Shown here one piece after another: positions 1-6,321 of a DNA stretch of 17,026 nucleotides (position 1 is its first letter; each line of letters starts with the position of its first letter). Position numbers and translations under genes: made by a program. A model generated the notes under the pieces. The model was not told where the DNA came from. It was given only the letters and a program-made list of their open reading frames with translations, and made no database searches. Source of the DNA: an uncultured Clostridia bacterium (GTDB lineage: Bacteria; Bacillota; Clostridia; Oscillospirales; Acutalibacteraceae); assembly GCA_937901145.1 (NCBI GenBank), contig CALCHE010000049.1:1-17026 (forward strand), written 5' to 3'.

Positions 1-14
1 GAAGGAAAGAAACT

Positions 15-326
15 ATGTACGCAATTATCGAAACAGGCGGCAAGCAGTATAAGGTAGAAGCAGGCGATACCCTCTTCATCGAAAAGCTTGACGTAGAAGC
101 AGACTCCGAGGTTACCTTTGACAAGGTTATCGCAGTTGGCAGCGACGACGGCATCAAGGTTGGTGCTCCCTACGTTGACGGTGCTACCGTAACAGCAAAG
201 GCAATCAAAAACGGTAAGGGTAAGAAGATTGTTGTCTTCACTTACAAGTGCAAGAAGAATGCAAAGCGTAAGATGGGCCACAGACAGCCTTACACTAAGG
301 TTGAAATCGCAGCTATCAACGCTTAA
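15..326 (+). CDS. rplU: Large ribosomal subunit protein bL21
   Basis: This 103-aa protein matches bacterial L21 over its full, normal length. L21 is a 50S component that binds 23S rRNA. The typical opening (MYAIIETGGKQYKVEAGD) and the C-terminal rRNA-binding segment rich in Lys/Arg (FTYKCKKNAKRKMGHRQPYT, about residues 75-94) are both clear. An AAGGAAAG ribosome binding site lies a few bases upstream at the very edge of the window, so the promoter is outside. The stop codon is two bases before the prp start, and rpmA follows, giving the standard Firmicutes rplU-prp-rpmA operon. Codon use is biased to GC-ending codons (ATC, TTC, AAG), as expected for a highly expressed gene. Identification is secure. 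Confidence 0.98.
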   Translation: MYAIIETGGKQYKVEAGDTLFIEKLDVEADSEVTFDKVIAVGSDDGIKVGAPYVDGATVTAKAIKNGKGKKIVVFTYKCKKNAKRKMGHRQPYTKVEIAAINA

Positions 327-328
327 TT

Positions 329-643
329 ATGATTAAGGCTACCTTTTATAAGAATAAAGGTTTTACGGCAGGCTTTCTCATTAAGGGACACAGCGGCTAC
401 GCCGAAGAGGGGAGCGATGTGATTTGTGCATCAGTTTCCTCGGCGGCATATATGGCGGCTAACACTCTTACTGAAATCGTCGGTGACAGGGCGGATATCG
501 ATGTCGATGACGGATATCTCCGACTGACGGTAAAGGAACCTTCAGAGAAAACCGAAATTGTTCTTCAGGGCCTTGAACTTCACATCAGCACTCTGGCACA
601 GGATTATGACGAATATATTCTGTGCGACGAAAAAACTCTTTAA
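329..643 (+). CDS. prp: Ribosomal-processing cysteine protease Prp
   Basis: This 104-aa protein belongs to the Prp (YsxB) family, which removes the N-terminal presequence of ribosomal protein L27 in Firmicutes and relatives. The catalytic pair is visible: His21 in the GHSGYAEEGSD segment and Cys33 in DVICASVSS, at the spacing known for the family (His22/Cys34 in Staphylococcus aureus). Its substrate, L27 with the extension, is the next gene. The start is two bases after the rplU stop and has no ribosome binding site of its own that I can see, so translation is probably coupled to rplU. Codon use is less biased than in the flanking ribosomal genes, which fits a low-abundance enzyme inside a high-expression operon. 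Product and role follow from family knowledge and gene order. Confidence 0.96.
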   Translation: MIKATFYKNKGFTAGFLIKGHSGYAEEGSDVICASVSSAAYMAANTLTEIVGDRADIDVDDGYLRLTVKEPSEKTEIVLQGLELHISTLAQDYDEYILCDEKTL

Positions 644-665
644 AAATAATACGGAGGTGTAACAA

Positions 666-950
666 ATGCTTAAGATAAACATTCAATTATTCGCTCACAA
701 AAAAGGTATGGGTTCTACCCGTAACGGCCGTGATTCAGAATCAAAGAGACTTGGTGTTAAGCGTGCAGACGGTCAGTTCGTTCTCGCAGGTAACATCCTT
801 GTTAAGCAGCGCGGCACACACATCCACCCCGGCAACAACGTAGGCAAGGGTAAGGATGATACTCTCTTCGCTCTTATCGACGGTAAGGTTAAGTTCGAAA
901 GACTCGGCAAAGACCGTAAAAAGGTAAGCGTATACGCTGTTGAGCAGTAA
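666..950 (+). CDS. rpmA: Large ribosomal subunit protein bL27 with Prp-cleavable presequence
   Basis: This 94-aa protein is L27, located near the peptidyl-transferase centre of the 50S subunit. The first nine residues, MLKINIQLF, are the Firmicutes-type extension. The mature protein should start at Ala10 (AHKKGMGSTRNGRDS), which lines up with the N-terminus of Escherichia coli L27 (AHKK...). Cleavage between Phe9 and Ala10 by Prp, encoded just upstream, is inferred from known biology of this pair. A strong GGAGGTG ribosome binding site sits 7-8 bases before the ATG. The gene ends just before a GAAA-tetraloop terminator, so the operon stops here; the obg gene that often follows rpmA is not present. 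Confidence 0.98.
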   Translation: MLKINIQLFAHKKGMGSTRNGRDSESKRLGVKRADGQFVLAGNILVKQRGTHIHPGNNVGKGKDDTLFALIDGKVKFERLGKDRKKVSVYAVEQ

Positions 951-973
951 TAAGCATTTATAATTGCAAACAT

Positions 974-1000
974 AGCACGTCAGAAATGGCGTGCTTTTTT
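974..1000 (+). terminator. Intrinsic terminator of the rplU-prp-rpmA operon
   Basis: A 9-bp stem (AGCACGTCA / TGGCGTGCT, one G-U pair) with a GAAA tetraloop is followed by five or six T. It lies 23 bases after the rpmA stop. Confidence 0.9.
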
Positions 1001-1093
1001 CTTTGACTTTTATGTTTTAAAGGGTCCCTTCGGACTTGAAAATCCAAAGAAACCCTTTGCTTCAGCTAATGAGATATGCACTTTTACAGTGAC

Positions 1094-1819
1094 TTATTCG
1101 AATTCTCCGATGTAGCCTTTAGCGCTTCTCGTCATTTCCTTGCAGAAATCGGAATCGTACTTTCTTTTACAGAAGGCAGAGAGCCATTCCTCGTATGTTT
1201 TTTCACCCGCCTTATAGGAGAGCATTTCACGAAGCTCGCTTTGGTCGAGTATATGGTATGAATCGGTGTGAACGATGAATTTCTGTTCGCATCTTTTCGG
1301 CTTGTTTCTTTTTATCTGACCTTCTGTAGGATAGCCTATAACGAGCATACAGATGGGAACCACTCTGTCGGGAAGATTAAGAAGCTCCTTATGGTATTCT
1401 CTGTTTTCGATTATGTCACCGATATAGCAGGAGCCAAGACCCAGACTTTCAGCTGCCACTACCGCATTCTGTGCGGCGATAACTGCATCCTCGATGGAGA
1501 TGAAAAGGTCGCCCTCACCTGCATTTTTAGGCTCGAGACCGATGCTACGGTAGGCATCGTCCCACTTTTTACAGTCTGCGCAGAAAATAAGCACCATCGG
1601 AGCAGTTTTTATAAAGGGCTGATTGTCACAGGAAACGGCAAGCTTATCTTTGATTTCCTGATTTCGTACATCTATGATAGTGTAAAGCTGTTGATTGCCC
1701 GCAGTGGGTGCTTCAGCTGCAGAAAGAAGGATAAGCTCTCTGGTTTTTTCATCGATATCACGGTCAGTAAACTGACGCACACTTTTTCTTTCGAAAAGAC
1801 TTTTTATTATTTCGTTCAT
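1094..1819 (-). CDS. Nitroreductase-family FMN oxidoreductase
   Basis: The 241-aa product resembles the NfsA/Frp-type nitroreductases, FMN enzymes that use NAD(P)H to reduce nitroaromatics, quinones or flavins. The N-terminal phosphate-binding motif is visible (RKSVRQFTDRDI, residues 11-22), followed by the APTAGNQQLY segment (38-46), a central ESLGLGSCYIG flavin-binding stretch (124-134) and the VIGYP strand (160-164). Length is normal for the group. The reading frame is open further upstream, but the ATG at 1819 is chosen because AAGGAGTGTTAAT precedes it at proper spacing and because family similarity begins there. It diverges from nagB with separate promoters. I see no convincing terminator after its stop. 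The physiological substrate cannot be read from sequence. Confidence 0.9.
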   Translation of the reverse strand: MNEIIKSLFERKSVRQFTDRDIDEKTRELILLSAAEAPTAGNQQLYTIIDVRNQEIKDKLAVSCDNQPFIKTAPMVLIFCADCKKWDDAYRSIGLEPKNAGEGDLFISIEDAVIAAQNAVVAAESLGLGSCYIGDIIENREYHKELLNLPDRVVPICMLVIGYPTEGQIKRNKPKRCEQKFIVHTDSYHILDQSELREMLSYKAGEKTYEEWLSAFCKRKYDSDFCKEMTRSAKGYIGEFE

Positions 1820-1850
1820 ATTAACACTCCTTTTTGATGCTATATGCGGA

Positions 1851-1880
1851 ATTATATCATAATTTTTACCAAAAAAACAA
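1851..1880 (-). promoter_or_regulatory. Putative sigma-A promoter of the nitroreductase gene
   Basis: On the minus strand TTGTTT, an 18-base spacer and a perfect TATAAT lie about 35 bases before the start codon. The -35 match is only partial, so the call rests on the -10 box and its position. Confidence 0.5.
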
Positions 1881-1890
1881 TAGTGCATTA

Positions 1891-1919
1891 TTGAAAAAGT
1901 GTGTTTTATGTGTTATTAT
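1891..1919 (+). promoter_or_regulatory. Sigma-A promoter of nagB (extended -10)
   Basis: TTGAAA, 17 bases, then TATTAT preceded by TGT (extended -10) sits 34 bases before the nagB start. It is back-to-back with the nitroreductase promoter, the two -35 boxes being 10 bases apart. Confidence 0.65.
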
Positions 1920-1952
1920 AAGATGAAATCGTAAAGCAAAGGAGAAAATAAA

Positions 1953-2693
1953 ATGAGAGTAATCGTAATGAATGATGCTGTAGAAATTTCAAAGGCAGCA
2001 TCTGACATAATCATAAAGCAGGTAAACAAAAAGCACGGAAGTGTTCTCGGCTTCGCTACAGGTGCTTCACCTGTGGAAACCTATAAAAGAATTATCGAAG
2101 CCTATGAAAGAGATGAGGTTTCTCTTAAGTACATAACTACCTTTAATCTCGACGAATATGTAGGTCTCGACAGAGAAAATGTAAACAGCTATTTTTACTT
2201 TATGAAGGATAATCTTTTCGGTAAAACCGATGTTGATTTTGACCGTGTAAATTTCCTTTCAGGTACTGCCGAGGATATGGAGGCAGAATGTGACCGCTAC
2301 AGTAAAAGAATAAGAGAAAGCGGTGGTATTGACATCCAGATTTTAGGCATCGGCACAAACGGACACATCGGCTTCAATGAGCCCGGTGACAAGTTTGCTG
2401 ACGGTCCCTTCGCAGTAAAGCTTACTCAGAGCACTATCGACTCAAACAAAAAATATTTCGAGGCTGTAGGTGATACTATGCCTGAATATGCTCTTACAAT
2501 GGGCATCGGTGATATTATGAGAAGCAAGAAAATCATTCTTATCGCCACAGGTGAAAGCAAAGCCAAAGCAATAAAAGAGCTCGTCGAGGGAGAGGTTTCC
2601 ACCGAGTGTCCCGCTACTATTCTTAAGCTTCACGCCGACGTAACCGTATTTCTTGACAAAGAAAGTGCGTCTCTTCTTTCTCAGGACAGATAA
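1953..2693 (+). CDS. nagB: Glucosamine-6-phosphate deaminase
   Basis: The 246-aa product is NagB, which converts glucosamine 6-phosphate to fructose 6-phosphate and ammonia, the step that feeds amino sugars from mucin, chitin or recycled peptidoglycan into glycolysis. Diagnostic motifs are ATGASP (phosphate loop, 35-40), FNLDEYVGL (64-72, with the catalytic Asp67) and GIGTNGHIGFNEPG (132-145, with His138 and Glu143). Length fits the short Firmicutes form, which lacks the C-terminal allosteric extension of the enterobacterial enzyme. AAAGGAGAA precedes the ATG at good spacing. No nagA or transporter is nearby, so nagB appears to stand alone apart from the FN3 gene 39 bases downstream, which may be cotranscribed because no terminator separates them. 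Confidence 0.96.
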   Translation: MRVIVMNDAVEISKAASDIIIKQVNKKHGSVLGFATGASPVETYKRIIEAYERDEVSLKYITTFNLDEYVGLDRENVNSYFYFMKDNLFGKTDVDFDRVNFLSGTAEDMEAECDRYSKRIRESGGIDIQILGIGTNGHIGFNEPGDKFADGPFAVKLTQSTIDSNKKYFEAVGDTMPEYALTMGIGDIMRSKKIILIATGESKAKAIKELVEGEVSTECPATILKLHADVTVFLDKESASLLSQDR

Positions 2694-2732
2694 TTACAGA
2701 AAGGTGATTCCTGTTTGTGAATCGTTTTTGAT

Positions 2733-3581
2733 ATGAGTATTGATAACAAAAAGTTAAAGGTATGTCCTCAGATAACCGACACTTCTGTTACCGATAAAGG
2801 AGAAATCCGTATCAAGTGGACTGAGGTTCCCCGAGCCGACAAATATGCCGTCAAGCGTTCTGAAAGCATTGACGGTGAATTCGATCTTCTTGCCTGGGAG
2901 ACAGGCACCGAATTTATCGACAGAACAGCCAGGGAAAATGTGACCTATTGGTACAGAATTGTCGCGCTGAAGGTTCTGCTGAAAAAGAGAAACTCGAAGA
3001 AAATGAGTCCTCTTGCGGCACAGGTGATTTCAAAGGTACCTGCCCCCGAAGCACTGAAGGTCAGAAGCAAGGGTGGCAAAATCCTGCTTGAGTGGAAAGC
3101 TCCCGCCGGTATCAGCTCCTTCCTCATATACCGAAGAAATAAATATTTCAATCAGCTGATTCCCATCGCCGTGGCAGAAGGCAGCAGCTTTACTGACAAC
3201 GATGTGGTACAGGGTCAGCCTTATTATTACAGTGTGCAGAGCCTTTGCGAAGGTGGAGGACACGGTAATTTCAGTCGTGAGGTTTCCTGTGTAAGTCTTG
3301 ATTCGGGTGAGCTTGTTTCCGTAAAGCCGAGACTTTTCAGAAAGGTTGACCTTAAGGCAAGAATCGTCGCAGGGGCTGACGGATATATTTTCGAGCGCAG
3401 CGGTGACGGAGAAAGCTTTTCGGAAATCGCGAGAACGGATTCAGACGTCTCTCTCAGACATACAGATACGGCTGAAAAGGCCTTCACGGTGTACCATTAC
3501 CGCGTCAGAGCCTTTAAGGACATTGGCGGAAAGGTTTTTATCAGTAAGCCTTCAGCAGCCGTTAAAATTAAAACAAAATAA
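2733..3581 (+). CDS. Tandem fibronectin type III protein without a signal peptide
   Basis: The 282-aa product reads as three consecutive FN3-like beta-sandwich repeats (about 8-92, 99-187 and 190-282). Each carries the pattern of a core Trp/aromatic strand and a YxVxA-type strand, for example IKWTEVPRADKYAVKR, LEWKAPAGISSFLIYRR and ARIVAGADGYIFERS. FN3 modules usually occur in secreted or surface proteins, yet I see no signal peptide, transmembrane segment, sortase motif or enzymatic domain. It may be cytoplasmic, or the N-terminus may be misread. The ATG at 2733 lacks a usable ribosome binding site; AAGGTGAT at 2701-2708 is instead ideally placed for a GTG at 2717 that reaches a stop after four codons. 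Function unknown. It probably shares the nagB transcript. Confidence 0.8.
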   Translation: MSIDNKKLKVCPQITDTSVTDKGEIRIKWTEVPRADKYAVKRSESIDGEFDLLAWETGTEFIDRTARENVTYWYRIVALKVLLKKRNSKKMSPLAAQVISKVPAPEALKVRSKGGKILLEWKAPAGISSFLIYRRNKYFNQLIPIAVAEGSSFTDNDVVQGQPYYYSVQSLCEGGGHGNFSREVSCVSLDSGELVSVKPRLFRKVDLKARIVAGADGYIFERSGDGESFSEIARTDSDVSLRHTDTAEKAFTVYHYRVRAFKDIGGKVFISKPSAAVKIKTK

Positions 3582-3595
3582 ATTTACTCAAATTC

Positions 3596-3624
3596 TTGAC
3601 TATTACCGTCAAATAGAGTAAAAT
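3596..3624 (+). promoter_or_regulatory. Consensus sigma-A promoter of the 38-aa gene
   Basis: TTGACT, exactly 17 bases, then TAAAAT: five of six matches in each box. It starts 15 bases after the stop of the FN3 gene and gives the small gene at 3665 its own transcription start near position 3631. Confidence 0.75.
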
Positions 3625-3664
3625 GAAAAAAAGTAATTATTATTTCAGAACGGAGGAAATTATT

Positions 3665-3781
3665 ATGGATAACACTACAGAAAGCCGTGGCTTCATCGCA
3701 ATTTTCACTGATTTCTTTAACGAATTCATCGACTTCATTGTGTACATCTTCTACGGTGTATTACGCGGTGAAAATCCGTAA
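3665..3781 (+). CDS. Small 38-aa amphipathic/hydrophobic peptide, function unknown
   Basis: A complete 38-codon ORF (ATG to TAA) has a GGAGG ribosome binding site (3652-3656) eight bases before the ATG, a consensus promoter and a downstream hairpin terminator. The peptide starts with a polar N-terminus (MDNTTESRG). Residues 10-33 form one long hydrophobic/aromatic stretch rich in Phe, Ile and Tyr, with Asp16, Asn19, Glu20 and Asp23 spaced 3-4 apart, as on one face of a membrane-associated helix. It ends in a polar LRGENP tail. Codon choice is strongly optimised (six of seven Phe are TTC; CGT and GGT are used), as in the ribosomal genes here, suggesting high expression. I do not recognise the family. 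Possible roles include a membrane-protein subunit, a peptide toxin or a surface-active peptide; none is proven. Confidence 0.75.
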   Translation: MDNTTESRGFIAIFTDFFNEFIDFIVYIFYGVLRGENP

Positions 3782-3830
3782 GGTAAAATAAGGGGCTGCT
3801 GCAGTAAGCGCAGACCAAAAATCAAAACAA

Positions 3831-3878
3831 AAAACAGGTGTGTTTAAGTTGGCAAATGACTAAAAACACATCTGTTTT
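3831..3878 (+). terminator. Hairpin terminator after the 38-aa gene
   Basis: A 15-bp stem (AAAACAGGTGTGTTT with AAACACATCTGTTTT, one G-U) encloses an 18-base loop. The T tract lies largely within the 3' arm (TTTTAATTGTTAT). It could also act on the minus strand for coaX readthrough. Confidence 0.65.
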
Positions 3879-3894
3879 AATTGTTATATGGAAC

Positions 3895-4020
3895 AAAAGG
3901 GTGTTGCATATAATATTTTTTTGCTTTTTTAGACGTTTTTTCGCCCTCTCGGAGTACCTGTGTACGCCTTCGGGTCGAAGAAAACGCCTTATGCATCTTA
4001 CTGCAACAGACCCTTTTTTT
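3895..4020. ncRNA. Candidate rod-like structured RNA or long bidirectional terminator
   Basis: On the plus strand AAAAGGGT (3895-3902) pairs with ACCCTTTT (4010-4017), continued after a two-base bulge by GTTGCA (3903-3908) with TGCAAC (4002-4007). A large U-rich internal loop follows. An inner stem pairs CGTTTTTTCG (3934-3943) with 3976-3986, and GTAC/GTAC caps the rod around a CTGT loop (3954-3965). The 3' arm runs directly into seven T. The layout (closing stem, central bubble, inner arm, U tail) is reminiscent of 6S RNA, but it is shorter than usual 6S RNAs and I cannot confirm conserved 6S positions. Lying between the convergent 38-aa gene and coaX, it may simply be a terminator working in both directions. 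No clear plus-strand promoter was found just upstream. Confidence 0.4.
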
Positions 4021-4030
4021 GCTCAGTTTT

Positions 4031-4798
4031 TTATTCAGCTCTTTCGTAAATAGCCTTAAGACCGTCTAAAAGAAGGTTTTCATCATAGATTATTTCTTCT
4101 TCACAGCAGGGGATGATGCCTGTGCTGTAGCCGCCTGTGGCCACGAGTGTGCATTTGTCGTAGCCGAGCTCATTACGTATTCTTTTTATCATACCGTCCA
4201 GCATTGCGGCAGTGCCGAAAACTATACCGCTCTGCATACATTCGGTGGTGTTTTCGCCGATAGCTTTTTTGGGAGTGGTGAAGCTGATTGAGGGGAGAAG
4301 TGCCGCATTCCGGGCTAAGGCATCCAGAGAAACTTTCACACCCGGTGAAATGGTGCATCCGCGGAAGGTGCCGTCTTTGTCTATGACGAGTATTTTAGTA
4401 GCAGTACCGAGGTCACACACCAGACAGGGGAGAGGATATTTTTCTCTTGCTCCCACAGCACCGGCTATAAGGTCAGCACCGAGATAGGACACGGGCAGAA
4501 TTTCCACCTTAAGTTCGCCGTAGTTTTCACCGCCTACTATCACGGGTTCGATTCCCACAGTACGCTTTACTGCCTGACTTACCGCCTGAGTAAGCTCAGG
4601 AACGACAGAAGCGAAAACACAGCCGGAAAAGTCCGAGGGCGAAACACTATATAAATTGAAAATATCCAGAAGGTCGATAGCATATTCGTCGCTTGATTTG
4701 TGTCTCGAGGTGTAAAGTCGGGAAACGAAAACAAGCTCGTCGCCCTTGTATGCACCAAGAGTAATGTTTGTATTACCCATATCGATAGCTAAAAGCAT
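4031..4798 (-). CDS. coaX: Type III pantothenate kinase
   Basis: The 255-aa product is CoaX, the ASKHA-fold kinase that phosphorylates pantothenate, the first step of coenzyme A synthesis. Motifs are clear: DMGNTN at residues 6-11 (phosphate 1 motif with catalytic Asp6), YLGADL (105-110), CDLGTATK (128-135) and GCTISPGVKVSLDAL (147-161). Length matches the family (about 255). The ATG at 4798 is chosen over an in-frame upstream ATG because AGGAGTGATTTT precedes it and the protein family begins MLLAIDxGNT. A strong consensus promoter lies 24 bases upstream of the start. The gene converges with the small-peptide gene and diverges from the radical SAM gene. Confidence 0.96.
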   Translation of the reverse strand: MLLAIDMGNTNITLGAYKGDELVFVSRLYTSRHKSSDEYAIDLLDIFNLYSVSPSDFSGCVFASVVPELTQAVSQAVKRTVGIEPVIVGGENYGELKVEILPVSYLGADLIAGAVGAREKYPLPCLVCDLGTATKILVIDKDGTFRGCTISPGVKVSLDALARNAALLPSISFTTPKKAIGENTTECMQSGIVFGTAAMLDGMIKRIRNELGYDKCTLVATGGYSTGIIPCCEEEIIYDENLLLDGLKAIYERAE

Positions 4799-4821
4799 AA
4801 AATCACTCCTTATATAATAAA

Positions 4822-4850
4822 AGTATATACAAAAATATGGCAAAAGTCAA
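4822..4850 (-). promoter_or_regulatory. Sigma-A promoter of coaX
   Basis: On the minus strand TTGACT, 17 bases, then TATACT, ending 24 bases before the coaX start; five of six consensus bases in each box. Confidence 0.75.
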
Positions 4851-4857
4851 ATGAATA

Positions 4858-4866
4858 TGATAGAAT
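4858..4866 (+). promoter_or_regulatory. Possible extended -10 promoter of the radical SAM gene
   Basis: TGATAGAAT (TGN plus a five-of-six -10 box) lies 31 bases before the start. No good -35 box is visible 17 bases upstream, so this is tentative. Confidence 0.4.
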
Positions 4867-4896
4867 AAAGCAAAAGAAAAAAGAAAGTGATAAATA

Positions 4897-5769
4897 ATGA
4901 AATGTACTATATGTCCCCGTGAATGCGGTGCAGACAGAAAAAAAGAAAAAGGCTACTGCGGAGTGGGTCAGGATTTCACCTTAGCACGTGCGGCAAAGCA
5001 TATGTGGGAGGAACCGCCCATAAGCGGAACGATGGGAAGCGGTACGGTTTTCTTTTCGGGCTGTAACCTCGGCTGTGTATTCTGTCAGAATTATGAAATC
5101 AGCCACGGCTGTAAGGGTAAAACAGTAAGCGAAGAAAGATTACGGGAAATATGTCTTTCTCTTATCGGTGAGGGTGTGCATAACATCAACTTTGTTAACC
5201 CTACTCATTATGCCCCGGCTCTTTCTGATTTTTTAGAAAAGAACAGCTTTCCGGTTCCTGTGGTTTATAACAGCGGCGGATATGAAAAGACAGAGACTCT
5301 GAAAAGGTTAGAGGAAAAAATTCAGATATATCTGCCCGACCTTAAATATATCAGTGACGAAAGAAGCGACAAGTATTCTTCAGCGCATGATTATTTTTCT
5401 TATGCCTCGAAGGCTTTGACCGAAATGAAAAGGCAGTGTCCCGAAAATATTTATGACGAAAAGGGAATAATGCAGAGAGGTATGATAGTCAGACACCTTA
5501 TTCTGCCTAAAAACACTAATCAGTCTCTGAAAATTCTCGACTGGATAAAGGAAAATCTCGGTACTGACACAGTTATAAGCCTTATGTCTCAGTATACTCC
5601 CTACGGCAAGATTGAAGATTTTCCTGAGCTTCAGCGGAAAATCACCGAAAGGGAATATTTTAAGGTTCTGGATTATGCTGAAAACCTCGGCTTTGAAAAC
5701 ATCTTTACGCAGAGTTCTCTTTCGGCTGACGAGGAATTTATTCCTAATTTCGATTTTACGGGAATATGA
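4897..5769 (+). CDS. Radical SAM protein, PflX-like (COG1313)
   Basis: The 290-aa product carries the radical SAM motif CNLGCVFC (Cys56, Cys60, Cys63) that binds a 4Fe-4S cluster for S-adenosylmethionine cleavage. An N-terminal Cys cluster (CTICPRECG... with Cys3, Cys6, Cys10 and Cys21) is typical of the PflX group, relatives of pyruvate formate-lyase activating enzyme. NFVNPTHYAP (98-107) and YNSGGYE (123-129) are also characteristic of the group. No glycyl-radical enzyme lies beside it, so the substrate is unknown; the PflX group as a whole is uncharacterised. The ribosome binding site is weak (AAAGTGAT). The next gene, mscL, begins 69 bases downstream with no terminator between, so cotranscription is possible. 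Confidence 0.88.
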   Translation: MKCTICPRECGADRKKEKGYCGVGQDFTLARAAKHMWEEPPISGTMGSGTVFFSGCNLGCVFCQNYEISHGCKGKTVSEERLREICLSLIGEGVHNINFVNPTHYAPALSDFLEKNSFPVPVVYNSGGYEKTETLKRLEEKIQIYLPDLKYISDERSDKYSSAHDYFSYASKALTEMKRQCPENIYDEKGIMQRGMIVRHLILPKNTNQSLKILDWIKENLGTDTVISLMSQYTPYGKIEDFPELQRKITEREYFKVLDYAENLGFENIFTQSSLSADEEFIPNFDFTGI

Positions 5770-5838
5770 AAAAAGGTCTTTATTTTTCAGAAAATATATG
5801 TTAAACTTTAGAAGTAAAAAACAACGGAGGTTTTAAAT

Positions 5839-6321
5839 ATGAAAGGTTTTATTAGTGAATTCAAAAAGTTCATTATGCGCGGTAATGTTATCGACCTTGC
5901 CGTCGGTGTTATCATAGGCGGTGCTTTTCAGGCTATCGTAAATTCGCTTGTTAATGATGTGGTTTCACCTGTGATTTCATTGGCTACCAAGGGTATTAAC
6001 TTTGCTGACAAGTTCCTCGTCCTGTCAGTTACCGATGAGGTTTTCGCCACAGCTGAGGCTGCCAAGGAAGCAGGCTATGCTACTCTTAATTACGGTGCAT
6101 TCATCACTGCAGTAATCAACTTCCTCATTATGGCTACCGTTATCTTCCTTCTGGTCAAGGGTATCAACAAGGTTTCCGAAATCGGCAAGAAAAAGGAAGA
6201 AACTGTCGAGGAAGCTCCCACTACTAAGGTATGTCCCTTCTGTAAGAGTGAAATCAGCATCGAGGCTGTGAAATGTCCTAACTGTACCTCTGACCTTCCT
6301 GCAGAGGAGGCCTCAGAATGA
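5839..6321 (+). CDS. mscL: Large-conductance mechanosensitive channel with C-terminal zinc ribbon
   Basis: The 160-aa product is MscL, the membrane-tension-gated channel that releases solutes during hypo-osmotic shock. The amphipathic N-terminal helix and TM1 (about 15-45, MRGNVIDLAVGVIIGGAF), the periplasmic loop and TM2 (about 87-107, NFLIMATVIFLLVKG) are present. After the usual cytoplasmic helix (111-125) the protein has an additional tail with CPFC and CPNC pairs (Cys132, Cys135, Cys146, Cys149), a compact zinc ribbon absent from the E. coli protein. ACGGAGG precedes the ATG. The last four bases overlap the proC start (ATGA), so the two are translationally coupled. Confidence 0.95.
   Translation: MKGFISEFKKFIMRGNVIDLAVGVIIGGAFQAIVNSLVNDVVSPVISLATKGINFADKFLVLSVTDEVFATAEAAKEAGYATLNYGAFITAVINFLIMATVIFLLVKGINKVSEIGKKKEETVEEAPTTKVCPFCKSEISIEAVKCPNCTSDLPAEEASE

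Noticed and set aside
1019..1058. Imperfect hairpin AAAGGGT / ACCCTTT considered as terminator of the nitroreductase gene
   Set aside because: The loop is long and partly paired, and on the minus strand the stem is followed by AAAACATAAAAG rather than T, so it does not fit an intrinsic terminator.
1268..1837. 189-aa plus-strand ORF opposite the nitroreductase
   Set aside because: Complete antisense shadow of a recognised enzyme; Cys/Phe-rich translation is typical of a reverse-strand artefact.
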